A stretch of 64,000 bases of DNA, from positions 186,001 through 250,000 of the forward strand of contig CAJTUC010000001.1 in assembly GCA_910579395.1 (NCBI GenBank). The letters are read 5' to 3'. Source of the DNA: an uncultured Lachnospiraceae bacterium. GTDB lineage: Bacteria; Bacillota; Clostridia; Lachnospirales; Lachnospiraceae. A program made the translations under genes and the position numbers. The notes beneath the pieces are model-generated. The model did not search any database and was not told where the DNA came from. It worked only from the letters and a program-made list of their open reading frames with translations. The stretch's first letter is position 1; each line of letters opens with the position of its first letter. This document shows, one piece after another, positions 7,928 to 18,758 of this stretch.

Positions 7928-9691
7928 ATGGAGACAACAAGAACGACAGAGAAAATTTACAGAGAAGTCACTTTGCAGCAGATAGGCGAGCAGGATATCG
8001 GCCGGGAATTGAAGGTTGCCGGATGGGTAGAAAATATCAGAGACCACGGCGGCGTTTCTTTCGTGGATCTGCGCGATATGTACGGCGTTCTTCAGGTCGT
8101 AATGCGGGATACTTCTCTTTTGGACGGATTATCCAGGGAGATGTGTATTTCCATTGAGGGACTCGTGGAAAAAAGGGATGAAGAAACTTATAACCCGCGG
8201 ATTCCGACCGGAACGATCGAACTGGAGGCACATCGGGTAGAAGTTCTTGGTAAAGTATATAAGCAGCTTCCTTTTGAAGTGATGACTTCGAAGGAAACAA
8301 GAGAAGATGTGCGGTTGAAATACCGTTATCTGGATTTGCGGAACCAAAAGGTAAAAGACAACATCATTTTCCGTTCCAAAGTCATCGCATTTTTGCGGGA
8401 GAAAATGACGGAACTTGGATTCCTGGAAATTCAGACGCCGATTCTTTCTGCGTCATCGCCGGAAGGGGCAAGGGATTATATCGTGCCTTCCAGAAAATAT
8501 AAGGGAAAATTTTATGCGCTTCCGCAGGCGCCGCAGCAGTATAAGCAGCTTCTGATGGTGTCCGGATTTGACAAATATTTTCAGATAGCGCCGTGTTTCC
8601 GTGATGAAGATGCGCGTGCGGACCGGTCGCCGGGAGAATTCTATCAGCTGGATTTTGAGATGAGTTTCGCAGCGCAGGAGGATGTTTTCCGGGTCGGCGA
8701 GGAAGTTTTGTCTGCCGCTTTTGAGAAGTTTGCGCCGGAAGGTTATGCGGTGACGAAGGCGCCGTATCCGGTCATCAGTTATGAACAGGCGATGTTGGAA
8801 TTCGGTACGGATAAACCGGATCTGCGGAACCCGCTGCGCATTATTGACCTGACGGATTTTTTCCAGAAATGTGAGTTCAAGCCTTTTCTTAAAAGGACTG
8901 TCCGGGCGATTAAAGTTCATGCGGAAATGTCCAAGGGCTTTCATGAAAAACTGCTAAAATTTGCGACGGATATGGGAATGGGCGGATTAGGCTATCTGGA
9001 AGTGGATGAAGCGATGGCTTATAAGGGGCCGATCGATAAATTTATTCCTGAAGAGTTGAAAAAAGAGCTTGCCGGGCTGGCGGAACTTTCTGCGGGCGAT
9101 ACGATCTTTTTCATTGCGGATAAAGAGGAAAAAGCAGCATACTATGCAGGCCGGATTCGCACGGAACTGGGAGAAAAACTGGAGCTTATTGAGAAAAACG
9201 CATACCGCTTCTGCTATGTCAACGATTTCCCGATGTTCGAACTGGATGCGGATACGAAGCAGATTGGTTTTACCCACAATCCTTTTTCCATGCCGCAGGG
9301 AGGTCTGGAAGCTTTGCAGACGCAGGATCCGCTTTCCATCCTGGCTTATCAGTATGACATTGTCTGCAACGGGGTAGAACTTTCTTCCGGGGCTGTCCGG
9401 AACCATGATATGGAAATTATGGTAAAGGCTTTTGAAATTGCCGGATATGACGAAGAGACTTTGAAGAAAAAATTCGGCGCTTTGTACAATGCTTTCCAGT
9501 TCGGTGCACCGCCGCATGCGGGCATGGCGCCGGGTGTAGACCGCATGATCATGCTTCTCCGCGGCGAAGAGAACATCCGAGAAGTCATCGCCTTCCCGAT
9601 GAGCGGTACGGCGCAGGACTTCATGTGCGGCGCGCCGAATGATGTGACAGAGCAGCAGCTGCGGGAAGTGCATATTAAAATACGGCAGTAA
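7928..9691 (+). CDS. aspS: aspartyl-tRNA synthetase
   Basis: The 587-residue class II synthetase charges tRNA with aspartate. It has an N-terminal OB-fold anticodon-binding domain (VAGWVENIRDHGGVSFVDLRD), motif 2 FRDEDARADRSPGEF (about residues 222-236), a bacterial-type GAD insertion in the middle and motif 3 GMAPGVDRM near 535. Full bacterial length. The start at 7928 is four bases after AGGAG; ATG 7916 overlaps that site. Sharing a T-box operon with gatCAB suggests it may be non-discriminating and also make Asp-tRNA(Asn) for GatCAB to amidate. No asparaginyl-tRNA synthetase is in view to settle this. Confidence 0.97.
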   Translation: METTRTTEKIYREVTLQQIGEQDIGRELKVAGWVENIRDHGGVSFVDLRDMYGVLQVVMRDTSLLDGLSREMCISIEGLVEKRDEETYNPRIPTGTIELEAHRVEVLGKVYKQLPFEVMTSKETREDVRLKYRYLDLRNQKVKDNIIFRSKVIAFLREKMTELGFLEIQTPILSASSPEGARDYIVPSRKYKGKFYALPQAPQQYKQLLMVSGFDKYFQIAPCFRDEDARADRSPGEFYQLDFEMSFAAQEDVFRVGEEVLSAAFEKFAPEGYAVTKAPYPVISYEQAMLEFGTDKPDLRNPLRIIDLTDFFQKCEFKPFLKRTVRAIKVHAEMSKGFHEKLLKFATDMGMGGLGYLEVDEAMAYKGPIDKFIPEELKKELAGLAELSAGDTIFFIADKEEKAAYYAGRIRTELGEKLELIEKNAYRFCYVNDFPMFELDADTKQIGFTHNPFSMPQGGLEALQTQDPLSILAYQYDIVCNGVELSSGAVRNHDMEIMVKAFEIAGYDEETLKKKFGALYNAFQFGAPPHAGMAPGVDRMIMLLRGEENIREVIAFPMSGTAQDFMCGAPNDVTEQQLREVHIKIRQ

Positions 9692-9694
9692 AAT

Positions 9695-9917
9695 GTGGAA
9701 CATCGGTGCGGATGGAAGCTCCGCCGGGGCAGGCAGACAAAAAAGTTTCGTCTGCGCGGCGCGCTTTCGCTCCGCTAAAAATGTAACGGACACTAAGAAT
9801 TTCTGCGTCGCAAGCTCCTTGAAATTCAAGTGCCGACATTTTTACAGGGCCTTGCAGACGAAATCTTTTTTGTCTGCCTGCCCCGGCGGAGCTTCCACCC
9901 GCGCCGATGTCTCCAAC
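9695..9917. repeat. P-family large palindrome, copy P2
   Basis: The two arms of about 60 bases share GGAAGCTCCGCCGGGGCAGG and the following GCAGACAAAAAAG block, and CGTCTGC before the loop. The left arm continues with the family core CGCGCTTTCGCTCCGC. It fills the gap between aspS and gatC, inside an operon. If transcribed it would form one very long hairpin without a T-run. Confidence 0.85.
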
Positions 9918-9945
9918 TACGATTCTAAGAAAGGAAACGACTTTT

Positions 9946-10236
9946 ATGGCAAATATCATTGATGATGAAACAATTGAATATGTCAGCATTCTGGCAAAGC
10001 TGGAGCTTTCGAAAGAAGAGCGGGAGCAGGCGAAAAAGGATATGGGAAGAATGCTGGATTATATCGATAAACTCGGCGAACTGGATACGGAAGGCGTTGA
10101 GCCGATGTCCCATGTCTTTCCGGTACAGAATGTGTTCCGGGAAGATGTTGTGACAAACTCTGACACAAGGGAACAGTTGCTTGCCAACGCACCGGAGCAG
10201 AAAGATGGAATGTTTATGGTGCCGCGGATAGTGTGA
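9946..10236 (+). CDS. gatC: Asp-tRNA(Asn)/Glu-tRNA(Gln) amidotransferase subunit C
   Basis: The 96-residue subunit stabilises the GatA-GatB complex. [16 protein letters not shown] at the start and [24 protein letters not shown] in the middle are the family hallmarks. ATG 9946 has AAAGGAAA upstream. The frame is open back to 9907 only through the tip of palindrome P2. It is flanked on both sides by P-family palindromes, which may separate its expression from aspS and gatA. Confidence 0.95.
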   Translation: MANIIDDETIEYVSILAKLELSKEEREQAKKDMGRMLDYIDKLGELDTEGVEPMSHVFPVQNVFREDVVTNSDTREQLLANAPEQKDGMFMVPRIV

Positions 10237-10246
10237 GAAAGGTTAT

Positions 10247-10396
10247 GTTACCGCCTCCGTCCGGCCAGTGCATGGTACGGTTCCTGCGGAGGCACGCTTG
10301 CGCTCCGCGAAAAGCAGCAGCAGATGCTAAGCACTGGCGCTTTTCCAGGGCCTCCGCAGGAACCGTGCCATGCACCGGCCGGACGGAGGCGGTAAC
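10247..10396. repeat. P-family large palindrome, copy P3
   Basis: An outer stem of about 45 bp starts GTTACCGCCTCCGTCCGGCC and has only a few mismatches to the matching right arm ending GGTAAC. Inside is the family core GGCACGCTTGCGCTCCGCG followed by AGATGCTAAGC. It lies between gatC and gatA. Confidence 0.88.
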
Positions 10397-10424
10397 ACAG
10401 ATTGATAGAAAGGCAGGATGATAG

Positions 10425-11891
10425 ATGAACTTATTAGACATGACCGCGGTGGAGCTATCCGCGGCGATTAAGGATGGAAAGACGACCGCGGTGGATGCGG
10501 TGCGGGCGTCGCTTGAGCGGATAGAAGAAAAAGAGGCGTTTTATCATTGTTATATTACGCTGGATAGGGAAGGGGCGCTGGCACAGGCGCAAGCCGTACA
10601 GGCCCGGATTGAAAAAGGCGAATTGAGCGGTCCTCTGGCGGGAGTGCCGATGGCGGCCAAGGACAATCTGTGCACGGCGGGTATGCTGACGACCTGCGCC
10701 TCTAAAATATTGGGGAATTTTGTTCCGACTTATTCTGCGGAGGCGGTTCTGAACCTGCAGAAAGCCGGGGCGGTCATTCTTGGAAAGACGAACATGGATG
10801 AGTTCGCGATGGGCTCCACGACGGAAACATCAGCCTTTGGGGAGACGAAGAACCCCTGGAACCCGGCTCATGTACCCGGCGGCTCTTCCGGCGGTTCGGC
10901 GGCGGCTGTGGCGGCAGGCGAGTGCTTTTATGCGCTCGGTTCCGATACGGGCGGTTCCATCAGACAGCCGGCATCTTTTTGCGGTGTGGTCGGCATGAAA
11001 CCGACCTATGGAACCATATCCCGCTATGGGCTGATCGCCTATGGTTCTTCACTCGACCAGATTGGTCCGCTCGCGAAAAATGTGGCGGATTGTGCGGCGG
11101 TTCTGGAAGCGGCGGCTTCTCATGACGAAAAGGACTCCACTTCAATCGAACGGAAGGACATGGATTTTACGGCGGCGCTGGCCGAGGATGTAAAAGGCAT
11201 GAAAATCGGCATTCCGAGAGACTATTTCGGCGAAGGACTGGACAAAGAAGTGAAAGAAGCAGTGCTGCAGGCGGCAAAAGTGCTGGAAGAAAAAGGTGCC
11301 ATAGTGGAAGAGTTTGACCTGAGTCTGGTCGATTATGCGATTCCTGCTTATTATACGATTGCGGCGGCAGAGGCGAGTTCCAATCTGGAACGGTTTGACG
11401 GCATTAAGTACGGCTACCGGACGGCGGATTATGAAGGACTCCATCCTATGTACAAAAAGACCCGCTCCGAAGGATTTGGAGAAGAAGTAAAAAGGCGTAT
11501 CATGCTGGGGTCTTTTGTATTGAGTTCCGGTTATTATGATGCCTACTACCTCAAAGCGTTGAAAGTAAAAGCGCTGATTAAGAAAGCTTTTGACGATGCC
11601 TTTGCAGAATATGATGTGATTCTCGGGCCGGCCGCGCCGACGACTGCACCGAAGCTGGGGGAGAGCCTTGCGGATCCGCTCAAGATGTATCTCGGTGATA
11701 TTTATACGATCGCCGTCAATCTGGCCGGGCTTCCGGGTATCAGCGTTCCCTGCGGACTGGACAGCGCAGGACTTCCGATCGGTCTGCAGCTGATCGGGGA
11801 CTGTTTCCAGGAAAAGAAATTACTGCGGATGGCTTACACTTACGAGAAGGCAAGGGGAGTATTCTCCAAGGCAGAAAAGGAGGCACGCTGA
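10425..11891 (+). CDS. gatA: Asp-tRNA(Asn)/Glu-tRNA(Gln) amidotransferase subunit A
   Basis: The 488-residue amidase-signature subunit releases ammonia from glutamine. The catalytic Ser-cisSer-Lys set is visible: Lys in AAKDN near residue 78, GGSSGGSAAAVAAG near 150 and the nucleophile region GSDTGGSIRQP near 175. Length is standard. Its stop lies one base before gatB. AAAGGCAGGATG precedes the start. Confidence 0.97.
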   Translation: MNLLDMTAVELSAAIKDGKTTAVDAVRASLERIEEKEAFYHCYITLDREGALAQAQAVQARIEKGELSGPLAGVPMAAKDNLCTAGMLTTCASKILGNFVPTYSAEAVLNLQKAGAVILGKTNMDEFAMGSTTETSAFGETKNPWNPAHVPGGSSGGSAAAVAAGECFYALGSDTGGSIRQPASFCGVVGMKPTYGTISRYGLIAYGSSLDQIGPLAKNVADCAAVLEAAASHDEKDSTSIERKDMDFTAALAEDVKGMKIGIPRDYFGEGLDKEVKEAVLQAAKVLEEKGAIVEEFDLSLVDYAIPAYYTIAAAEASSNLERFDGIKYGYRTADYEGLHPMYKKTRSEGFGEEVKRRIMLGSFVLSSGYYDAYYLKALKVKALIKKAFDDAFAEYDVILGPAAPTTAPKLGESLADPLKMYLGDIYTIAVNLAGLPGISVPCGLDSAGLPIGLQLIGDCFQEKKLLRMAYTYEKARGVFSKAEKEAR

Positions 11892-11892
11892 T

Positions 11893-13332
11893 ATGGCAAA
11901 AGAATATGAAACCGTCATCGGTCTGGAAGTTCATGTGGAGCTTGCGACGAAAACAAAGATTTTCTGCGGCTGTTCCACGGCGTTCGGCGGTGCGCCCAAT
12001 ACGCATACCTGCCCGGTCTGCACCGGTATGCCGGGCTCCCTTCCGGTATTGAATAAGCAGGTACTGGAATATGCGATTTCGGTCGGTATCGCAACGAACT
12101 GCGAAATTACACGGTACGGCAAATTCGACAGAAAAAATTATTTTTATCCCGATAACCCGCAGAACTATCAGATATCACAGCTGTATCTGCCAATCTGCAG
12201 GAACGGCGGCGTGGAGATTGAAACGGAAGCGGGCGGAAAAAAAGTCGTTGGAATCCACGAAATCCATATGGAGGAGGATGCCGGCAAGCTTCTTCATGAT
12301 GAATGGGAAGACTGCTCCCTGGTAGATTATAACCGTTCCGGCGTTCCGCTAATCGAAATCGTTTCCGAACCGGATATGCGGAGTGCGGAAGAAGTCATTG
12401 CCTATCTGGAAAAACTGCGTCTGATCATTCAATATCTTGGCGCTTCCGACTGCAAGCTGCAGGAAGGATCTATGAGGGCCGATGTGAACCTCTCCGTCCG
12501 GGAGGCCGGAACGGAAGCCTTTGGTACGAGAACGGAAATGAAGAATCTGAACTCTTTTAAGGCAATCATGAGGGCCATTGAAGGGGAACGGGAACGCCAG
12601 ATTGATTTGCTCGAAGAAGGAAAAGCGGTCATTCAGGAGACGAGAAGATGGGACGATGCAAAGGGAGAATCCTACGTGATGCGGAGCAAAGAGGATGCAC
12701 AGGATTACCGGTATTTCCCGGATCCCGATCTGGTGCCCGTCGTGATCAGCGATGAAATGCTGGAAGATTTGAAGAGCAGGCAGCCGGAGTTCCGCACGGA
12801 CAAAATGGCGCGTTATAAAGAAGAATATGGAATTCCTGATTATGATATCGATATCATCACGGGCACAAAGCGCATGGCGGACTTATTCGAAGAGACGGTC
12901 GCTATCTGCGGACAGCCCAAAAAAGTATCGAACTGGCTGATGGGAGAGACGATGCGTCTGATGAAAGAAAAGGAAGTGGATGCGGAAGATTTACACTTTT
13001 CCCCGGAAAATCTCGCGAAGTTGATTGCGCTGGTAGATAACAAGGCGATAAACGGCTCGGTCGCAAAAGAAGTATTCGAGGTTATGTTTGAGCAGGATAT
13101 CGAGCCGGAGCAGTATGTGGAGGAAAAAGGCCTGAAAACGGTTCACGATGAAGGGGCGCTTCTGAAAGCGGTCGAAGAGGTGATTGCCGGGAATCCGCAG
13201 TCCGTTGCCGATTATCGCGGCGGCAAAGAAAAAGCCCTCGGCTTCCTCGTCGGTCAGACGATGAAAGCCATGAAGGGCAAAGCAGACCCGGCGATGGTAA
13301 ATCGGGCGCTGCGCGAAAAGCTTGCCGAATAG
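11893..13332 (+). CDS. gatB: Asp-tRNA(Asn)/Glu-tRNA(Gln) amidotransferase subunit B
   Basis: The 479-residue subunit activates the tRNA-bound Asp or Glu by phosphorylation and passes it to the ammonia from GatA. It opens EYETVIGLEVHVELATKTK and carries zinc-site cysteines (CGCS...CPVC) within the first 50 residues. The middle has the HIEEDAGKLLH-type segment (HMEEDAGKLLHD here), and the C-terminal YqeY-like tail ends PAMVNRALREKL. Separated from gatA by one base, so translationally coupled. No clear terminator follows. Confidence 0.97.
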   Translation: MAKEYETVIGLEVHVELATKTKIFCGCSTAFGGAPNTHTCPVCTGMPGSLPVLNKQVLEYAISVGIATNCEITRYGKFDRKNYFYPDNPQNYQISQLYLPICRNGGVEIETEAGGKKVVGIHEIHMEEDAGKLLHDEWEDCSLVDYNRSGVPLIEIVSEPDMRSAEEVIAYLEKLRLIIQYLGASDCKLQEGSMRADVNLSVREAGTEAFGTRTEMKNLNSFKAIMRAIEGERERQIDLLEEGKAVIQETRRWDDAKGESYVMRSKEDAQDYRYFPDPDLVPVVISDEMLEDLKSRQPEFRTDKMARYKEEYGIPDYDIDIITGTKRMADLFEETVAICGQPKKVSNWLMGETMRLMKEKEVDAEDLHFSPENLAKLIALVDNKAINGSVAKEVFEVMFEQDIEPEQYVEEKGLKTVHDEGALLKAVEEVIAGNPQSVADYRGGKEKALGFLVGQTMKAMKGKADPAMVNRALREKLAE

Positions 13333-13372
13333 CCGGTGAATTTTATGAACAAAGGATATTTAAGGCTGTAAG

Positions 13373-14179
13373 TTATTCCATTAGAAAGTCAAGGAACCGT
13401 AGAATTGTATCGAGGTGTTCGGTGGTGGCGGGGATTCCGAAAACCGCTTCCGACGGATACCCTTGATACATCATGTTATTCACTTCCAAATAATCATAAC
13501 AGCCGGCGTCAATGATTTTACTTCCCTCCGGGAGGCAGATTCCGACGAGAACCGGTTTTTCCATGGAAGAGGCATCCCGGTGATCGATGGTATATTCATC
13601 GGGATTCGGGAGCTCGTCCAGAGACTGAAAAGTATCGTCGTCGCCGGTATCAAAAGCGGCTGCATCGGTATAGTACAGGCAGTCTTTGAATTTCTCCAGC
13701 GTTTCCGGCGGCAGTACGGTCGTTAAATCGGTATAAAATTCGCTCCGCGCCAGTTTTTCAAAAGTAGCGGTATCTGCGATAACGACATCGATCATGCCTG
13801 CGGAGGTCATCGCGACCAGCTTTTCCATGCTGGACATGGTATAGTCGGTGAAGCTGTTGCTTGTAAAAATAAAGGAAGTATCGAAAACAACGCTGTATTC
13901 CTCCGTATCGATTCCCGCATACTCTGCAAATTCCGTATCCCACCCCTGCTGGTCTGCGATAGAGGTGTCCGAACTGATAAGAACCGCATAGAAAGCGGCT
14001 TCTTTATTGGTAACATACTGATGGATGAACATGCCGGCCAGGGCGATGACGGCGATGGCAACGAAGGTGTGTATCTTATAATAGTACCAGAAATATTCCA
14101 GTTTGCCCTTTGCACTCATATCTTTCATTTTCTGATGCTGTTCCCTGATTTCTCCATATAAAGACGATTGAGATGACAT
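13373..14179 (-). CDS. single-pass membrane protein of unknown function
   Basis: The 268-residue protein has an N-terminal cytoplasmic stretch, one hydrophobic helix FVAIAVIALAGMFIHQYV at about residues 36-53, and a large extracytoplasmic domain. That domain (AVLISSDTSIADQQGWDTEFAEYAGID..., IDVVIADTATFEKLARSEFYTDL) faintly resembles a solute-binding-protein fold. I do not recognise a characterised family; similar proteins are usually listed as hypothetical in Lachnospiraceae. It is divergent from the gene at 14401, and its 3' end converges on gatB with a 40-bp gap. Confidence 0.7.
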   Translation of the reverse strand: MSSQSSLYGEIREQHQKMKDMSAKGKLEYFWYYYKIHTFVAIAVIALAGMFIHQYVTNKEAAFYAVLISSDTSIADQQGWDTEFAEYAGIDTEEYSVVFDTSFIFTSNSFTDYTMSSMEKLVAMTSAGMIDVVIADTATFEKLARSEFYTDLTTVLPPETLEKFKDCLYYTDAAAFDTGDDDTFQSLDELPNPDEYTIDHRDASSMEKPVLVGICLPEGSKIIDAGCYDYLEVNNMMYQGYPSEAVFGIPATTEHLDTILRFLDFLME

Positions 14180-14337
14180 AGCGGATTACACTCCTTTTTA
14201 TATAATCTGTTCTCAGAATTACTGCTTACAAAATTTCTATAAATGATATCATACAAAATATCATACTTTTTTCGGAAAATGATGTCAATGTGCGAAAAAT
14301 GTATTTTTTCTGAAAAAATAATAAAAAATTGTAATGC

Positions 14338-14366
14338 TTGCAACTTTTTCTAAATTGTTATATGAT
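14338..14366 (+). promoter_or_regulatory. promoter of the 14401 gene
   Basis: TTGCAA and TATGAT are separated by 17 bp, 35 bp before ATG 14401. The surrounding 14180-14337 region is very A+T-rich and must also hold the promoter of the leftward gene. Confidence 0.6.
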
Positions 14367-14400
14367 ATCTCATATACCAACAAAAGGAGTCAATATACAA

Positions 14401-14895
14401 ATGGTAAGTGAAACTTATGTAGAATGTCTTGTGGCGAGGAAATCGACTTTTGCAATGCGTTTTTTGAAAACTCTGCTCATCATGCTCACTGTATGTTTCG
14501 TACTGATTGCCTGTGTGGGTTTTATTCCGGCATTTCTGGTTGCGATCGTAACAGGCGTCGGCGCATATTTTGCTTATATGAATGCGGATCTTGAGTACGA
14601 GTACCTTTATCTGGATAAAGAGATCAGCATCGATAAGGTCATGGCAAAGAGCAAACGGAAGAGAATCGTTACTTATGATGTGCAGCGGATGGAAATTCTC
14701 GCACCGGTGAAATCCTATCATCTGGATGCGTTTAGAAACCGTGAGATGAAATCGGTCGATTACAGTTCCAGGACGGATGAAGATAAAAAATATATGATGG
14801 TCTATGAGGGCAATCTGAAAGTCTTCTGGGAGCCGAGCCTTGAGATGGTGAAAGCAATCCAGACGATTGCTCCGCGTAAAGTATTTACGGACTAA
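14401..14895 (+). CDS. DUF6106-like membrane protein
   Basis: The 164-residue protein has two adjacent transmembrane segments near residues 20-60 (LLIMLTVCFVLIACVGFIPAFLVAIVTGVGAYFAY) and a charged C-terminal domain with YEYLYLDKEISIDKVMAKSKRK. This fits a small family of Lachnospiraceae membrane proteins with a PH-like cytoplasmic part; the family name is from memory and uncertain. ATG 14401 follows AAGGAG by 11 bases. The frame is open to 14338 only across the promoter. Confidence 0.65.
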   Translation: MVSETYVECLVARKSTFAMRFLKTLLIMLTVCFVLIACVGFIPAFLVAIVTGVGAYFAYMNADLEYEYLYLDKEISIDKVMAKSKRKRIVTYDVQRMEILAPVKSYHLDAFRNREMKSVDYSSRTDEDKKYMMVYEGNLKVFWEPSLEMVKAIQTIAPRKVFTD

Positions 14896-16425
<1,530 letters not shown>

Positions 16426-16427
16426 AG

Positions 16428-16544
16428 GTCGAGAAGAAAATCTAACGCTCGCGCAATTGGGCGCTTCGCGAAGATTTTCTACGGTTCCGCAGAAAGCGGA
16501 ACCTTTCTCGCCCGAAAGAATGCCCGTTTTCCGGGCATTCTTCC
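16428..16544. repeat. Q-family multi-hairpin element, copy Q1
   Basis: An outer pair GAGAA/TTCTC encloses AGAAAATCT...AGATTTTCT and the hairpin GGTTCCGC-agaaa-GCGGAACC. A separate hairpin AAGAATGCCCG/CGGGCATTCTT follows. It begins three bases after the guaB stop. Confidence 0.75.
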
Positions 16545-16623
16545 AAGTGAGCTGTTTAGGGAGAGGGGCATTCTTTCAGGTGGGTTGAATCATTGAAAGA
16601 AAAGAGAATGAGGGAGAGTTTTT

Positions 16624-17337
16624 ATGGAGAAAATTTCACTGGCTGAGGAGCTTGCGGCGAACAGTTATCCCGGAAGGGGCATTGTGATCGGGAAATCCGG
16701 TGACGGAAAATATGCGGTGACGGCCTATTTTATCATGGGCAGAAGCGTGAACAGCAGAAACCGTATTTTTGTAACGGAGGGAGAAGGCATTCGGACACAG
16801 GCCTATGATCCTGCCAAACTGGAAGACCCGAGCCTTGTCATTTATGCGCCGGTCAGAGTATTAGGGAATAAAACCATTGTGACCAACGGCGATCAGACGG
16901 ATACCATCTATGAACTGATGGACAGGCAGCAGACCTTCGAGCAGGCGCTTCGGACGAGAACCTTTGAGCCGGATGCTCCGAATTATACACCTCGTATTTC
17001 CGGTATCATGCACATGGAAAACGGCAGCTATAATTATGCGATGTCCATTTTGAAGAGCAATAACGGAGACCCGTCATCCTGTCGCCGTTATACGTTTGCC
17101 TATGAAAATCCGGCGGCGGGCGAAGGCCATTTTATTCATACTTATAAGAGCGACGGCAATCCGCTGCCAAGTTTTGAAGGCGAACCGAAGCTTGTTGGAA
17201 TCGAAGGCGGTATTGACAGTTTTGCGCAGCTGATATGGGAAAATCTGAATGAGGAAAATAAAGTTTCCCTTTTTGTACGGTATATCGAAATTGAGACCGG
17301 CAGGTATGAGACCCGTATTATCAATAAGAATGTATAG
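16624..17337 (+). CDS. purO: IMP cyclohydrolase, PurO-type
   Basis: The 237-residue protein matches the IMP_cyclohyd family, first known from archaea: NSYPGRGIVIGKSGDGKYAV at the start, AYFIMGRSVNSRNRIF, then NGDQTDTIY. It would close FAICAR to IMP, the last step of de novo purine synthesis. In most bacteria this is the N-terminal half of PurH. The next gene encodes only the transformylase half, so the pair replaces bifunctional PurH. GGGAGAG precedes the ATG. Confidence 0.85.
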   Translation: MEKISLAEELAANSYPGRGIVIGKSGDGKYAVTAYFIMGRSVNSRNRIFVTEGEGIRTQAYDPAKLEDPSLVIYAPVRVLGNKTIVTNGDQTDTIYELMDRQQTFEQALRTRTFEPDAPNYTPRISGIMHMENGSYNYAMSILKSNNGDPSSCRRYTFAYENPAAGEGHFIHTYKSDGNPLPSFEGEPKLVGIEGGIDSFAQLIWENLNEENKVSLFVRYIEIETGRYETRIINKNV

Positions 17338-17435
17338 CAGGCTGATAAATGGAAAGGGCAAGGTTAAAGGTTGAAAGAAAAGCGCTTTTAACTATTGATT
17401 TGAGTGTCTGCTAAAGCAGACGGATGGGAGTAACG

Positions 17436-18617
17436 ATGAAAGAATTAGAATTAAAATATGGCTGTAATCCGAATCAGAAGCCATCCAGGATTTTTATGGA
17501 AGACGGCAGCGAACTGCCCATCAAAGTGCTGAACGGCAAGCCGGGATATATTAATTTTCTGGATGCTTTCAATGGCTGGCAGCTTGTCAAAGAACTGAAA
17601 CAGGCGACCGGACTTCCGGCGGCGGCTTCCTTCAAACATGTATCCCCTGCGGGCGCAGCAGTTGGCCTTCCGTTAACGGATGTGGAGAAGAAAATCTACT
17701 GGGTGGATGACCTGGAGATGGAATTTACCCCGCTTGCAAATGCCTATGCAAGAGCGCGTGGCGCTGACAGAATGTCTTCTTTCGGTGATTTTATTTCCTT
17801 ATCGGATGTATGCGATACGGCGACGGCCAAAATCATCAAAAGAGAAGTTTCCGATGGTGTGATCGCACCGGGGTATGAGCCGGAGGCACTGGAAATTCTG
17901 AAAGCGAAGAAAAAGGGAAATTATAATGTGATTGAGATCAATCCGGCCTACGTTCCGGCACCGACTGAGGTAAAACAGGTATTCGGCATCAGCTTCGAGC
18001 AGGGCCGAAATGAATTGAAGATAGACGACGATTTCTTCGGCAAGGTTGTGACGAAAAATCAGGAGATTCCGAAACAGGCGAAGATTGACCTCGCCATTGC
18101 CATGATCACGCTGAAATATACCCAGTCCAACTCCGTCTGCTATGTAAAAGGCGGGCAGGCGATCGGTATCGGCGCAGGGCAGCAGTCCAGAATTCACTGC
18201 ACCAGACTGGCGGGTTCTAAGGCGGATAACTGGTTTCTGCGTCAGTCGCCTAAGGTGCTCGGACTGCAGTTTATCGACGGAATCGGACGTGCCGACAGGG
18301 ACAACGCCATTGACTTATATATCGGCGATGACGATATGGATGTATTGGCCGACGGTGCGTGGCAGAAGACTTTTAAAGTAAGGCCGGAAAGATTTACGCG
18401 GGAAGAAAAAAGGGCATGGCTTGACCAGATGAGCGATGTGGCACTTGGCTCCGATGCCTTTTTCCCGTTTGGTGATAATATTGAGCGGGCGCATAAGAGC
18501 GGCGTAAAATATGTGGCGCAGCCGGGCGGTTCCGTCAGGGACGACAACGTTATCGAGACCTGTGACAAATATGGTATGGCGATGTGCTTTACCGGAATCA
18601 GGCTGTTCCATCATTAA
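17436..18617 (+). CDS. AICAR transformylase (stand-alone PurH transformylase domain)
   Basis: The 393-residue protein corresponds to the C-terminal AICARFT domain of PurH and lacks the cyclohydrolase half. The catalytic Lys-His pair is seen in ASFKHVSPAGAA near residue 65. ARARGADRMSSFGDF, QSNSVCYVKGGQAIGIGAGQQSR and the C-terminal SDAFFPFGDNIERAHKSGV are further hallmarks. It formylates AICAR using 10-formyl-THF. The start at 17436 is five bases after TGGGAG; ATG 17424 overlaps that site. It follows purO by about 100 bp. Confidence 0.9.
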   Translation: MKELELKYGCNPNQKPSRIFMEDGSELPIKVLNGKPGYINFLDAFNGWQLVKELKQATGLPAAASFKHVSPAGAAVGLPLTDVEKKIYWVDDLEMEFTPLANAYARARGADRMSSFGDFISLSDVCDTATAKIIKREVSDGVIAPGYEPEALEILKAKKKGNYNVIEINPAYVPAPTEVKQVFGISFEQGRNELKIDDDFFGKVVTKNQEIPKQAKIDLAIAMITLKYTQSNSVCYVKGGQAIGIGAGQQSRIHCTRLAGSKADNWFLRQSPKVLGLQFIDGIGRADRDNAIDLYIGDDDMDVLADGAWQKTFKVRPERFTREEKRAWLDQMSDVALGSDAFFPFGDNIERAHKSGVKYVAQPGGSVRDDNVIETCDKYGMAMCFTGIRLFHH

Positions 18618-18670
18618 GCAATCATATGTGATGGGAAGGCGTTGATTGATTCATAACAGACAGCAGCAAT

Positions 18671-18706
18671 AGCTTTGGGGCAGCAGGACTGCCCTGAGGC
18701 TTTTTT
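18671..18706 (+). terminator. rho-independent terminator
   Basis: The stem GGGGCAG/CTGCCCT is extended by AGCTT/GGCT and followed by six T residues. It closes the purine unit. Confidence 0.75.
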
Positions 18707-18758
18707 GTATTTTAGGGAAGTGTGAGAAGATTCTGCGGGTATGTTAAATAGAAAAGAT

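Noticed and set aside
9693..9989. ORFs on both strands across palindrome P2
   Set aside because: The two frames give near-identical peptides because the DNA is an inverted repeat; not coding.
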